From an uncultured Bacteroidales bacterium (GTDB lineage Bacteria > Bacteroidota > Bacteroidia > Bacteroidales > UBA932): a stretch of 64,000 nucleotides of DNA. Position numbers and translations under genes: made by a program. Positions 8,378-16,251 of this stretch are shown in pieces. Under the pieces are notes generated by a model. The model worked only from the letters and a program-made list of their open reading frames with translations, made no database searches and had not been told where the DNA came from. How positions within the stretch are numbered: the stretch's first letter is position 1; each line of letters opens with the position of its first letter. The stretch spans positions 31,891 through 95,890 of the forward strand of contig ONOH01000003.1 in assembly GCA_900319405.1 (NCBI GenBank), in the 5' to 3' direction.

Positions 8378-8408
8378 CGCCCGCCTCGCCGCGGCCCAGG
8401 CCCAGATC
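8378..8408 (+). repeat. right attachment-site repeat (attR core)
   Basis: Partner of 5120-5150 with 30 of 31 positions identical. It directly abuts the old, displaced end of ppdK. Confidence 0.85.
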
Positions 8409-8423
8409 CTGCAGAGCAAGTAA
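8379..8423 (+). pseudogene. displaced native 3' end of ppdK
   Basis: In frame it reads ARLAAAQAQILQSK and then TAA at 8421. It matches the ppdK C-terminus up to QAQI, then diverges where the element supplied KQNPNA. It has no start and is followed by a strong terminator, as expected of the original gene end. Confidence 0.8.
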
Positions 8424-8441
8424 GAGCTGAATCTTTCCCCG

Positions 8442-8470
8442 AAAACCGGCCTCCCTGGGCCGGTTTTTTT
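8442..8470 (+). terminator. original ppdK terminator
   Basis: Stem AAAACCGGCC (8442-8451) pairs with GGCCGGTTTT (8458-8467) around loop TCCCTG and runs into a T-tract. It may also serve the convergent GH53 gene that ends at 8475. Confidence 0.85.
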
Positions 8471-8474
8471 GTTG

Positions 8475-9632
8475 TTACGGGGCGAAGACGTCCAGGACGG
8501 AGGTCGGGGCTCCGGCGGGAGTGAAGGCACCCTGGTCGTAGGCATTCCAGGGACGGGTCTGGGGCGTGCCCGTGTACTTGGTGAGTTCGGCCGGTTTGGA
8601 ATAGATGTCGGGCTTCCAGCTTCCGTCCACCTCCGGCTCCCAATAGAAGACGCCGGCGCATTGGTCCAGGTTCCGGACCTCGTCCATAAAGGATTTCAGA
8701 ATCGACCGGGCCGTGGTTTCGGAAGCCTGTGTCCTGACACCGGTCTCGGCTATCATCACGGGGACTCCGTAATCGGCCATCACCTTTTTTATATAGGCGA
8801 GGGCGTACTGGTTCATTTCCGCGGGGGTGAGGCTTTTTTCCTTGCCGTCTATCCACATCTTGCTTTCGTACTGGGGGTAGTGGGAGAAGGCAATCATATC
8901 GAACTTTCCGCCCTTGGCCTTGAAATCCTCCAGCCACATGGGGTTTCCATAGGAGGCGCTGAAAAAGGCGCTGTTCAGGTGCGGCATCACAAAGGCCGAC
9001 GGATACACCGACTTGGCGGCCTCGTAACCGGCGTTATATAGCCTGACAAAGTTCGCCAGGTCTATCCGCTCGTTCTTCCAGACGGCTTGCCCGGCCGGAT
9101 AAAGCATCCCTTCGCGGGTCTCGTTGCCAATCTGCACCCACTTCACCTCCACGCCGGCGCTCTTGAGCGCGGCCAACACGTCCCGGGTATGCCCGCTGAC
9201 GTGCGCGACCATTTTCTCCGGATCGGACACATCCGCCTTCCAGGCCGACGGTACCAGCTGGCGGGAGGGGTCGGCAAAGAAATCGCTGTAATGGAAGTCT
9301 ATCATCAGGGACATTCCGGCGGCCTTAACTTTTCGGGCGACGTTCAGCACGTCTTCCCGGCCGCTCCAGCCGCCATAAGGATCCACCCAGACGCGCAGGC
9401 GGATGGCGTTGAAGCCGCAGTCCTTGAGCACCTCGAGAAGGGGTGCCGCCGTACCGTCCTTTTTCTTGAAGCTGCGGCCACCTGCCTCCATTTCAGAGGC
9501 CCAGCTGATATCGGCCCCCCGGGCAAAAGCATCGGAGGGAGCGGGCTCCGATTCAGGTTCCGGAGAGGGTTTGACGGAAGATCCGCAGGAGAGAAAGGCA
9601 AGCAGCGCTGCCAGGAAAGCTGTTTTTTTCAT
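8475..9632 (-). CDS. arabinogalactan endo-beta-1,4-galactanase lipoprotein (GH53)
   Basis: A 385-residue GH53 enzyme that cuts beta-1,4-galactan side chains of pectin. Signal MKKTAFLAALLAFLSC with lipobox FLSC points to surface or periplasmic anchoring, followed by a Pro/Glu linker. The (beta/alpha)8 barrel shows family hallmarks: RGADISWASEMEAGG, NAIRLRVWVDPYGG, DFHYSDFFADP, acid/base Glu in QIGNE (about residue 171) and nucleophile Glu in MIAETGV (about 296). It lies 42 bp after recO on the same strand and may be read through from the rdgB-recO promoter. It is convergent with the ppdK terminator. Confidence 0.93.
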   Translation of the reverse strand: MKKTAFLAALLAFLSCGSSVKPSPEPESEPAPSDAFARGADISWASEMEAGGRSFKKKDGTAAPLLEVLKDCGFNAIRLRVWVDPYGGWSGREDVLNVARKVKAAGMSLMIDFHYSDFFADPSRQLVPSAWKADVSDPEKMVAHVSGHTRDVLAALKSAGVEVKWVQIGNETREGMLYPAGQAVWKNERIDLANFVRLYNAGYEAAKSVYPSAFVMPHLNSAFFSASYGNPMWLEDFKAKGGKFDMIAFSHYPQYESKMWIDGKEKSLTPAEMNQYALAYIKKVMADYGVPVMIAETGVRTQASETTARSILKSFMDEVRNLDQCAGVFYWEPEVDGSWKPDIYSKPAELTKYTGTPQTRPWNAYDQGAFTPAGAPTSVLDVFAP

Positions 9633-9674
9633 CGTTCAAAGTTAGGGATTCGGTAGCGGAAATCAAAGAGAAGG

Positions 9675-10322
9675 CTAGCGGTACAATTCGCGAAGGACGG
9701 CCAGGGACCTGACCTGGACAGACTGTTCCGTATGATAGGAAAGATACTGTAAAAGACAGTCGCAGAGTTCGTTCCGTGCAACGCCGCTCAGGGGCACGAG
9801 CATACTTTCCCCGAAGTCTTTTTCCAGGAAAAGTTTCAGTTCCCGAAGCTGTTCCTTGGCAAAAGGGGCGATATCGTCAAAGCCCGGCCGGAAACCGAGG
9901 GCCCCGGCCAGTTCCAGGAGGAAACGGATATGGAAATTGGCAAAGTCGCTTTCCAGTTCGTTCAGGGTAAGGATGGAACCCAGGCACCATTCGTACAGGC
10001 CATCCTCGTAACTGCCGTCCCGCAGAATGCGGAACAGCACCTCCGACAGGAAGAGGGTCATCGTATTCTTATGAAGGTTGCCGCGGATTCCCTGAAGGGC
10101 GTCCTTGAGCCGGATGCCGCGAAGGCTCCAAAGGGTGGATTTGGGGTTTTCCACCACATCGGCCTCCAGAATATTGAGCGGGAGGAAGAGGGCCATCCCG
10201 GCCTTTTTTCCGGGCCTTACCAGAAAGCCGCGCCGGCCGTGTTCGCGCGAAAGGGTGTGCACCACAAGCGCGTTCTCCCCCACCTTGGTGGTGGCCAGCA
10301 CAATGAGTTCGATATTATCCAC
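9675..10322 (-). CDS. recO: DNA repair protein RecO
   Basis: 215 residues. The N-terminal OB-fold shows the family pattern (VLATTKVGENALVVHTLSREHGRRGFLVRPGKK), followed by a helical C-terminal domain (GDS-like FLELAGALGFRPGFD). RecO loads RecA on SSB-coated DNA with RecR in recombinational repair. The zinc-finger cysteines of many bacterial RecO proteins are not seen, as in other Bacteroidetes members of the family that I recall. Its start overlaps the end of rdgB by 8 bp, implying one transcript. Confidence 0.88.
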   Translation of the reverse strand: MDNIELIVLATTKVGENALVVHTLSREHGRRGFLVRPGKKAGMALFLPLNILEADVVENPKSTLWSLRGIRLKDALQGIRGNLHKNTMTLFLSEVLFRILRDGSYEDGLYEWCLGSILTLNELESDFANFHIRFLLELAGALGFRPGFDDIAPFAKEQLRELKLFLEKDFGESMLVPLSGVARNELCDCLLQYLSYHTEQSVQVRSLAVLRELYR

Positions 10323-10908
10323 GCAAGAATTCCGCCATGGCGCGAAGGGCCTTTCCGCGGTGTGAGATGCGGTTTTTCACCTCCTCGCCCAGTTGGGCAT
10401 TGGTCTGGGAATATCCCTCCGGGATAAAAATGGGGTCGTAGCCGAAGCCGCCGCTGCCAGCACGCTCCAGGGCGATGTGCCCTTCCATCACCCCGTCGAA
10501 AAAATGATGCCGACCGCCGATGATGAGCGTCACCGAGGTACGGAAACGGGCCGATCGGGGGCAGTCCATCCCGGCCTCTTTCTCCCGGCGGGCCATTTCG
10601 GCCAGCAGTTTGTCCATGTTGGCCCGGGCGTCGTGGCCGGGACCGGCATAGCGGGCCGTCTCCACGCCGGGAGCGCCGCCCAACAAATCGACCTCCAGGC
10701 CCGAATCATCGGCAAAACAATCCAGGCCGGTCCGCTTGTAGATATAGTCTGCCTTCTGCAGGGAATTGGCGCGCAGGGTGGTGCCGGTTTCGGGAATCTC
10801 TTCGGTAATTCCCACTTCTGCGGGAGTAACGAGCTCAAAACCCTCGCCCAGAATTTCTGCCGCTTCCCGGAGTTTTCCGGGATTGCCCGTTGCAAAAACA
10901 AGTTTCAT
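10315..10908 (-). CDS. rdgB: XTP/dITP diphosphatase (non-canonical purine NTP pyrophosphatase)
   Basis: A 197-residue Ham1/RdgB house-cleaning enzyme hydrolysing XTP, ITP and dITP to monophosphates. Starting at 10908 gives the classic N-terminus MKLVFATGNPGKLREA. The longer frame to 10932 is rejected because it would start inside the promoter -7 box. Other motifs are FADDSGLEVDLLGGAPGVETARYAG, GYDPIFIPEG and ISHRGKAL near the end. It is the first gene of a minus-strand rdgB-recO(-GH53) unit, divergent from the S41 protease. Confidence 0.95.
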   Translation of the reverse strand: MKLVFATGNPGKLREAAEILGEGFELVTPAEVGITEEIPETGTTLRANSLQKADYIYKRTGLDCFADDSGLEVDLLGGAPGVETARYAGPGHDARANMDKLLAEMARREKEAGMDCPRSARFRTSVTLIIGGRHHFFDGVMEGHIALERAGSGGFGYDPIFIPEGYSQTNAQLGEEVKNRISHRGKALRAMAEFLRG

Positions 10909-10931
10909 ATCACGATACCGATTATCCTTCA

Positions 10932-10960
10932 CAAAGATAGCACATTTTTTGTTACCTTTG
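10932..10960. promoter_or_regulatory. divergent promoters for rdgB (-) and the S41 protease (+)
   Basis: On the minus strand TATCTTTG occupies 10939-10932, giving a leader of about 20 nt to rdgB. On the plus strand TACCTTTG occupies 10953-10960, only 7 bp before the protease ATG at 10968. The protease mRNA is therefore nearly leaderless. The -33 elements are weak on both strands. Confidence 0.6.
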
Positions 10961-10967
10961 TGCAGTT

Positions 10968-12593
10968 ATGAAACGAATCAGTCTTGTGTTGGTCGCCCTG
11001 GCGGCCTTTTCCTTCGGCGCTTTTGCGCAGTCCAAAAACTTCTCCCTGGGCAAATGGGTAGAGGTTAACAACGCCATTCTCAAGGAATTGAACAAATCCT
11101 ATGTAGACTCCCTGGAAGTGGGCCGCATCGAGCGGGCTGCCATCGACGCGATGCTGGGAGCCCTGGATCCCTATACCGTTTATGTTCCGGAAGAAGAGCA
11201 GGAAGATTTCCAGATGATGCTCAGCAGCACCTACGGAGGTGTGGGCGCCATCATCTACAAGCCGGACGTGAACGGAAACGTCATCATCAACGAGCCTTAT
11301 TTCAACTCCCCGGCCGCCCGTGCGGGCCTGCGCTGCGGGGACGAGATCGAGGCCATCGACGGAGAAAGCACCCACGGCCTGCAGAGCGCGGATTGCAGTG
11401 AGAAAATGCGCGGAAAGCCCGGCACCACCGTGGTGCTGAGGGTGAAAAAACTCCGCAGCGGAGACAGCTGGAAGGCCGGCGAGGTGGTGGACGTCCCCGT
11501 CGTTCGCGAGCGCATCGTCCTTCCCTCCATGGAATATGCCGGAATGCTCAACGAGGCCGACGGCTATATCTTCCTGAGCAAATTCACCGAAGGTGTGGGC
11601 CAGGAAATCCGGGATGCCTTCGGCAGGCTCAAGGCCCGGGGAATGAAGCGCCTGGTGCTGGACCTTCGCAGCAACGGCGGCGGCGTGATGGACGAAGCCG
11701 TGAACATCGTCTCGCTTTTCGTTCCCAAGGGATCCGTCGTTCTCACCTCCAAGGGGAAATCGGCCAGGGAGCAGGTTTACAAGACCACCACAGACCCCAT
11801 CGATACCGAAATTCCCATCCTGGTGCTGGTGGACGGCGGCAGCGCATCGGCCTCGGAGATTGTATCGGGTGCCCTGCAGGACTATGACCGCGCCACCATC
11901 GTGGGCACGCGCACCTATGGAAAGGGCCTGGTGCAGAGCATCCGTCCCCTTCCCTACGACGGACAGCTCAAGGTGACCACCGCCAAATACTACACCCCTT
12001 CGGGCCGATGCGTCCAGGCCATCGACTACTCCCACCGCAACGAAGACGGCAGCGTGGGCCACATCCCCGACTCACTTACCCACAGCTTCACCACGGCCCA
12101 CGGCCGAACGGTGCGGGACGGCGGCGGCATCACCCCGGACTTTGTCGTCAAAGCCCACCGCTATTCCCGCCTCACCTACTCGGTGGTGTACAGCGGCGTG
12201 CTGGAAGAATATGCCCTGGAGTACGTGAAAAAACACGCGTCCATCCCCGCCGTGGAAGACTTCCATTTCACCGATTACGAAGACTTCATCGCTTTTGCGG
12301 CCGACAAGAAATTCGACTACCGCTCCCAGGCCCGGGCCCTTTTTGACGAAATGAAAAAGTCCCTGGCCGAAGACGGACTCACGGAAACCCTCTCCGGAGA
12401 ACTGGGGGCCCTGCAAAAGTCTCTGGAAATGGACAAGGAAACCTTCCTGCGCCTGAAAAAGGAGGAAATCATCCCCTTCATTGAAGAGGAGATTGCAGTG
12501 CGCTACTATTTCCAGGAAGCCGGCATCCGGGTGCGCCTGCGCTACGACAAGCAACTGCACGAAGCCCTCAAACAACCCGCCATCAGCTGGTAG
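10968..12593 (+). CDS. S41 family carboxy-terminal processing peptidase
   Basis: A 541-residue periplasmic protease with signal peptide MKRISLVLVALAAFSFGAFA. A PDZ domain (about residues 85-175; GGVGAIIYKP, SPAARAGLRCGDEIEAIDG) precedes the S41 core (about 190-380). The Ser-Lys dyad is Ser294 in DGGSASASEIVSG and Lys319 in TYGKGLVQS. A helical C-terminal extension of about 150 residues follows, as in Bacteroidetes members. It trims or degrades envelope proteins at their C-termini. It has its own near-leaderless promoter and ends 34 bp before the convergent U32 gene. Confidence 0.94.
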   Translation: MKRISLVLVALAAFSFGAFAQSKNFSLGKWVEVNNAILKELNKSYVDSLEVGRIERAAIDAMLGALDPYTVYVPEEEQEDFQMMLSSTYGGVGAIIYKPDVNGNVIINEPYFNSPAARAGLRCGDEIEAIDGESTHGLQSADCSEKMRGKPGTTVVLRVKKLRSGDSWKAGEVVDVPVVRERIVLPSMEYAGMLNEADGYIFLSKFTEGVGQEIRDAFGRLKARGMKRLVLDLRSNGGGVMDEAVNIVSLFVPKGSVVLTSKGKSAREQVYKTTTDPIDTEIPILVLVDGGSASASEIVSGALQDYDRATIVGTRTYGKGLVQSIRPLPYDGQLKVTTAKYYTPSGRCVQAIDYSHRNEDGSVGHIPDSLTHSFTTAHGRTVRDGGGITPDFVVKAHRYSRLTYSVVYSGVLEEYALEYVKKHASIPAVEDFHFTDYEDFIAFAADKKFDYRSQARALFDEMKKSLAEDGLTETLSGELGALQKSLEMDKETFLRLKKEEIIPFIEEEIAVRYYFQEAGIRVRLRYDKQLHEALKQPAISW

Positions 12594-12627
12594 TCGCCTT
12601 CACGGCTGCCCATCAAGCGTCGCCGGA

Positions 12628-13920
12628 TCAGATCTCCCGCCAGACGTACACTTTGTCTGCGCGGCGGGGGTGGATGCGGTCGCCGGGGGTGGCGTCGGCG
12701 TTGATGTGGTCCGTGGGCATCGCATCCAGCGGAACGGCCACGGAACAGCGGACGCCCTGGCGGGCCACGTCGGAGCTCTCGTAGTCCACGCGCAGGTCGT
12801 CGGCCCGGGCTTCCAGCATTCCGGTGGTGGGGCCGATGAAAAGGAGCCGGTCCCCCCGGTGAAGGTCTATGGCCTCTACCTGGATTTCTGCCACATTAAT
12901 CTTTGAAAACCAGTTGGTCACCTTTCCAAGATATACTTTTTGAAGGGTGGCGCTGCTGCCGTATTTGGCACTCCATTCCCCCAGATACGCGCCCAGGTAG
13001 TAGCCGTCCCAGAAGCCCCGGTTGAAAACGGTGGCGAGGCGTCCTTTCAGCGAAGCACCCAGTGAAGGGGTGAAAGTCCCTTCCGCCACGGCGTCGGCGG
13101 CCTGCCGATAGCATTCGGCGGTGGTTTTTACATAGTCTGCGCTGCGGGCCCGACCCTCGATTTTGAACACTTTTACGCCGGCCTCCACGAACTTGTCCAG
13201 AAATTCGATGGTGCAGAGGTCCTTGGGGGAGAGAAGGTATTTGTTATCGACATGAATCTCGTTCCCGGTTTCGTAGTCGGCGAGCAGATAGCCTCTCCGG
13301 CAGGCCTGCAGGCAGGCGCCCCGGTTGGCACTGGCCGCGTAAGCATCCAGCGAGAGGTAGCACTTTCCCGAAACGGCCATACAGAAGGCTCCGTGGGAAA
13401 ACATCTCTATGCGGACAAGCTTTCCGGAGGGGCCGCAGATGTGCCGGGAAACGATGGCCTCGTGAATGGCCTTTACCTGACGAAGGTCCAGCTCCCGGGC
13501 CAGCACCACGACATCGGCCCACTGGGCGTAAAAACGCAGCGCCTCGATGTTCGAAATGCTCAATTGCGTGGAAATATGCACTTCCAGGCCGATTTTCCGG
13601 CAGTACAGGATGCAGGCCATATCGGAGGCGATGACGGCGTCCACCCCGGCGGCCCGGGCGCTGTCGAGGGTATCATAGGCCTCCTGAAGTTCCTCGCCGT
13701 ACAGGGTAATGTTGAGTGTCAGATAGGCCTTGATACCATAGGAGCGGCAGATGCGCATTATCTCCGGCAAATCTTCCCGCGAGAAGTTTCCGGCCGAGTG
13801 CGAACGCATATTGAGACGGCCGATACCGAAGTAAACGGAGTCAGCTCCACCCTCGATGGCGGCCACCAGACAGTCGAAACTGCCGGCCGGAGCCATTATT
13901 TCCAATTCTTTTTTTTGCAT
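12628..13920 (-). CDS. peptidase U32 family protein (TrhP/RlhA-type RNA hydroxylation factor)
   Basis: 430 residues from the ATG at 13920. A GTG/ATG further upstream (13929) would lie in the -7 box and is rejected. The N-terminal part is a TIM-barrel-like fold (MAPAGSFDCLVAAIEGGADSV). The U32 signature is complete: EMFSHGAFCMAVSGKCYLS followed by ANRGACLQACRRGY, whose Cys residues are those needed in TrhP and RlhA. Known relatives hydroxylate tRNA wobble uridine (TrhP) or 23S rRNA C2501 (RlhA) from prephenate. Which one this is cannot be settled from sequence reading alone. Old annotation as a collagenase-type protease is probably misleading. Confidence 0.88.
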   Translation of the reverse strand: MQKKELEIMAPAGSFDCLVAAIEGGADSVYFGIGRLNMRSHSAGNFSREDLPEIMRICRSYGIKAYLTLNITLYGEELQEAYDTLDSARAAGVDAVIASDMACILYCRKIGLEVHISTQLSISNIEALRFYAQWADVVVLARELDLRQVKAIHEAIVSRHICGPSGKLVRIEMFSHGAFCMAVSGKCYLSLDAYAASANRGACLQACRRGYLLADYETGNEIHVDNKYLLSPKDLCTIEFLDKFVEAGVKVFKIEGRARSADYVKTTAECYRQAADAVAEGTFTPSLGASLKGRLATVFNRGFWDGYYLGAYLGEWSAKYGSSATLQKVYLGKVTNWFSKINVAEIQVEAIDLHRGDRLLFIGPTTGMLEARADDLRVDYESSDVARQGVRCSVAVPLDAMPTDHINADATPGDRIHPRRADKVYVWREI

Positions 13921-13926
13921 GGGATG

Positions 13927-13955
13927 CAAAGGTACACAATTTATTGCTATCTTTG
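13927..13955. promoter_or_regulatory. divergent promoters for the U32 gene (-) and the porin (+)
   Basis: Minus-strand TACCTTTG at 13934-13927 lies 7 bp before the U32 ATG (13920), so that mRNA is nearly leaderless. Plus-strand TATCTTTG at 13948-13955 lies 21 bp before the porin ATG (13977). Confidence 0.6.
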
Positions 13956-13976
13956 CCAGCGCTAACCATTGGACTG

Positions 13977-14948
13977 ATGAGAAAATTCATTCTGACCCTC
14001 CTGATTTCCCTGGCTGCCAGCCTTTTGGCGCAGGCCCAGGTGGAGTATTTGTACATTGAGGCGATGGGCAGCGCCCAGCTTCATGGGAAGGAACCCTCGC
14101 TGGTCGGAGACCACCTGATCCTTCATGCAAAAGGGAACATCTCCCCTTCACTCAGGTATCGCCTTCGCCAGCGTTTTTCCATACCCATCTACGACCCCAA
14201 GAATCCGCTCAACGCTACCGATTTTCTCCAGATTACCTGGGACATTTCGCCCAAGTGGAGCCTGGATGCCGGCAAGATGCCCGTCAATATCGGCGGATAC
14301 GAGTGGGACGACGCCCCTACCGAAATCTATTACTGGGGCGATTTCATCAACTCCATCGCCCAGATTTACGCCCTGGCGGGAACGGCCTGGTACCGACCGG
14401 CGCCCGGCCAGAATATCTACCTCCAGTTCTCCCACTCCCTCCTGCATCTGGGACATCCCGATGTTTTCAACGTCGGCCTGGGCTGGTACGGGCAGATCGC
14501 TCCCTGGTGGAACACCATCTGGGGCTTCAACTGCATGGACGACCCCTATCGCCATCGCATGGGATACCTGGCCCTGGGAAACCGTTTTCAAGTGGGTTCC
14601 CTGGCGCTGGAGCTGGATTTGATGTACCGCCGCTCGCTCATCCAGAAATCGGCCGGATTTGACGGCAGCGTGATTGCGCGGCTGGAATACAATATCGGCC
14701 GGAAATGGTCGCTGTTCGCCAAGGGCGGCTGGGACTATAACGACGCCTCCAACGTGGACCCCCAGGGCATTGCCTATGACCAGACCGTGGCTCCCGGCAC
14801 CCGTTACCTGTTCGGCGGCGGCGGCATGGAGTACTACCCGCTCGGCAACCCGAACCTTCGCATTCACGCCGTGGGATGGTTCGATGACCGCAGCCGCCTG
14901 TTCCACGCCACGGTCGGTATGACCTTCCGTTTGAATTTTATCAAATAG
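13977..14948 (+). CDS. outer-membrane porin, phosphate-selective porin O/P-like
   Basis: A 323-residue beta-barrel protein. The start at 13977 gives signal peptide MRKFILTLLISLAASLLAQAQ; the longer frame begins within the promoter. Amphipathic strands alternate through the whole length (YLQFSHSLLHLG, LALELDLMYRRSL, LFAKGGWDYND), and the end HATVGMTFRLNFIK fits a barrel C-terminus. Residues such as KMPVNIGGYEWD resemble the Bacteroidetes OprO/P-type porins. The substrate is unknown. It is followed after 6 bp by a nucleoside-gate membrane protein, so the two may move related solutes across the outer and inner membranes. Confidence 0.75.
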   Translation: MRKFILTLLISLAASLLAQAQVEYLYIEAMGSAQLHGKEPSLVGDHLILHAKGNISPSLRYRLRQRFSIPIYDPKNPLNATDFLQITWDISPKWSLDAGKMPVNIGGYEWDDAPTEIYYWGDFINSIAQIYALAGTAWYRPAPGQNIYLQFSHSLLHLGHPDVFNVGLGWYGQIAPWWNTIWGFNCMDDPYRHRMGYLALGNRFQVGSLALELDLMYRRSLIQKSAGFDGSVIARLEYNIGRKWSLFAKGGWDYNDASNVDPQGIAYDQTVAPGTRYLFGGGGMEYYPLGNPNLRIHAVGWFDDRSRLFHATVGMTFRLNFIK

Positions 14949-14954
14949 TTCTAT

Positions 14955-16100
14955 ATGAAAAAGTTACCGATCCGTCGTTCAACGGTGGAAGCCCTGGTAT
15001 TCCTTCTTCTCCTTGTGCTGGTCTTCTCCCTCCTGGGTTCCCGGATGGGAAGCGGAAACATGCTCAAGACCATCATGAACACTGCGCACGATCTGCTTCT
15101 GAACACGGTGTTCTACCTGATGGGCATCACCGTTCTTACCGGTGCGCTTTCCAAACTGATGTCGGAGTTTGGCGTGGTGACGCTGCTGGAACGTTTTCTG
15201 CGGCCGCTCATGAAGCCGCTCTACAACCTTCCCGGCGTGGCGGCCCTGGGTGCCGTGATGACCTTCCTGTCCGACAACCCGGCCATCATCGCCCTTTCGA
15301 AGGACAAGACCTTCAGCGCGTATTTCAAGAAGTACCAGCTCATCTCCCTGACCAACTTCGGCACGGCCTTCGGTATGGGTTTCGTGGTAATGATCACCAT
15401 GATCGGCTACGGGCAGATTACCGGAGCCCTGGTGGGATTCTTCGGCGCATTCTGCGGCTCCATCATCAGCACCCGCATCATGCAGCGCAGTTGTCTCAAG
15501 GCCTATCCGAAACTGGATTCGCCGGTGCAGCACGAGGTGGCCGAGGTCATTGAGGAAGAACATATCGAAGACGTCAAGAAGGACGGTGTCTTCATGCGTT
15601 TTCTGAACGCCATCCTGGACGGTGGTAAAAACGGTGTGGAACTGGGTCTTCAGATTATCCCCGGCGTCCTCATCATCACCACCGCGGTGATTATGATTAC
15701 CTTCGGCGTAGGTCCCGACGGCGTGTATAACGGATCTTCCTCCCAGGGCGTTCCCATCCTGCCCTGGCTGGCCGAGAAGATCCACTGGGTATTCGAATGG
15801 CTCTTCGGCTTCCATCATATGGAACTCATCGCCTTCCCGATGACGGCCCTCGGTGCCGTGGGCGCCGCCCTGGGCCTTCTGCCCACCTTCAACGCCGCAG
15901 GCATCCTGGACGGCAATGCCATCGCCGTGTTCACCGCCATCGGCATGTGCTGGAGCGGCTTCCTGTCCACCCACACCGCCATGCTCGATTCCCTGGGCTA
16001 CCGCAAAATGATCTCCAAGGCCATCGGCGCACACGCCATTGCCGGACTATGCGCCGGCATCATCGCCCACTTCGTGTACCTGCTGGTTTCGCTGATTTAA
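14955..16100 (+). CDS. nucleoside-recognition (Gate) domain inner-membrane protein
   Basis: 381 residues with about nine hydrophobic segments. Two Gate-like repeats are visible: around residues 45-160 (TVFYLMGITVLTGALSKL, MTFLSDNPAIIALSKD) and 215-375 (GLQIIPGVLIITTAVIMI, WSGFLSTHTAMLDSLGYR). An acidic cytosolic loop (VAEVIEEEHIEDVKKD) separates them. The family is related to SpmA/SpmB and nucleoside transporters. NCBI names close relatives CD0519/CD1768-type membrane proteins, with unproven substrate. It is probably co-transcribed with the porin 6 bp upstream. Confidence 0.75.
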   Translation: MKKLPIRRSTVEALVFLLLLVLVFSLLGSRMGSGNMLKTIMNTAHDLLLNTVFYLMGITVLTGALSKLMSEFGVVTLLERFLRPLMKPLYNLPGVAALGAVMTFLSDNPAIIALSKDKTFSAYFKKYQLISLTNFGTAFGMGFVVMITMIGYGQITGALVGFFGAFCGSIISTRIMQRSCLKAYPKLDSPVQHEVAEVIEEEHIEDVKKDGVFMRFLNAILDGGKNGVELGLQIIPGVLIITTAVIMITFGVGPDGVYNGSSSQGVPILPWLAEKIHWVFEWLFGFHHMELIAFPMTALGAVGAALGLLPTFNAAGILDGNAIAVFTAIGMCWSGFLSTHTAMLDSLGYRKMISKAIGAHAIAGLCAGIIAHFVYLLVSLI

Positions 16101-16221
16101 TACCGCATTCAGCTCCCCCCGGCTGTACGACAAACGCAAAAAACGGTCAAAATTGCGCAAGTCGTACGCCATAGCGCGTGTACTTCCAAAAAATCCGGCT
16201 AAATGTTTAGCAAATTATGCG

Positions 16222-16249
16222 TATCTTTGTACTCGATAGAATCGAGTAC
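16222..16249 (+). promoter_or_regulatory. rnr promoter with a perfect hairpin in the leader
   Basis: TATCTTTG at 16222-16229 is the -7 box. Immediately after, arms GTACTCGAT (16229-16237) and ATCGAGTAC (16241-16249) form a perfect 9-bp inverted repeat with loop AGA, ending 2 nt before the ATG at 16252. It covers the expected transcription start, so it could be an operator or a translation-blocking hairpin. Confidence 0.65.
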
Positions 16250-16251
16250 CT

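Larger units (their letters stand above)
5120..8408. mobile_element. 3.3-kb integrative element inserted in the 3' end of ppdK
   Basis: The element is bounded by a 31-bp direct repeat with one mismatch (5120-5150 and 8378-8408). Both repeats encode the ppdK end ARLAAAQAQI. It carries a tyrosine recombinase gene starting about 200 bp inside the left end, GTTTACA repeats at both ends, and a Big2/LRR lipoprotein gene as cargo. Its interior is visibly more AT-rich than the flanks. It supplies a replacement ppdK stop codon and terminator. The displaced native ppdK end and native terminator lie just right of the right repeat. The integrase is interrupted, so the copy is probably fixed. Confidence 0.85.

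Noticed and set aside
12628-13920. Collagenase/protease function for the U32 protein
   Set aside because: The conserved Cys-rich U32 signature belongs to RNA hydroxylation factors such as TrhP and RlhA. There is no protease active-site evidence.
16125-16167. Inverted repeat GTACGAC ... GTCGTAC after the Gate-domain gene
   Set aside because: Only 7 bp with a 29-bp spacer and no T-run; too weak to call a terminator or operator.
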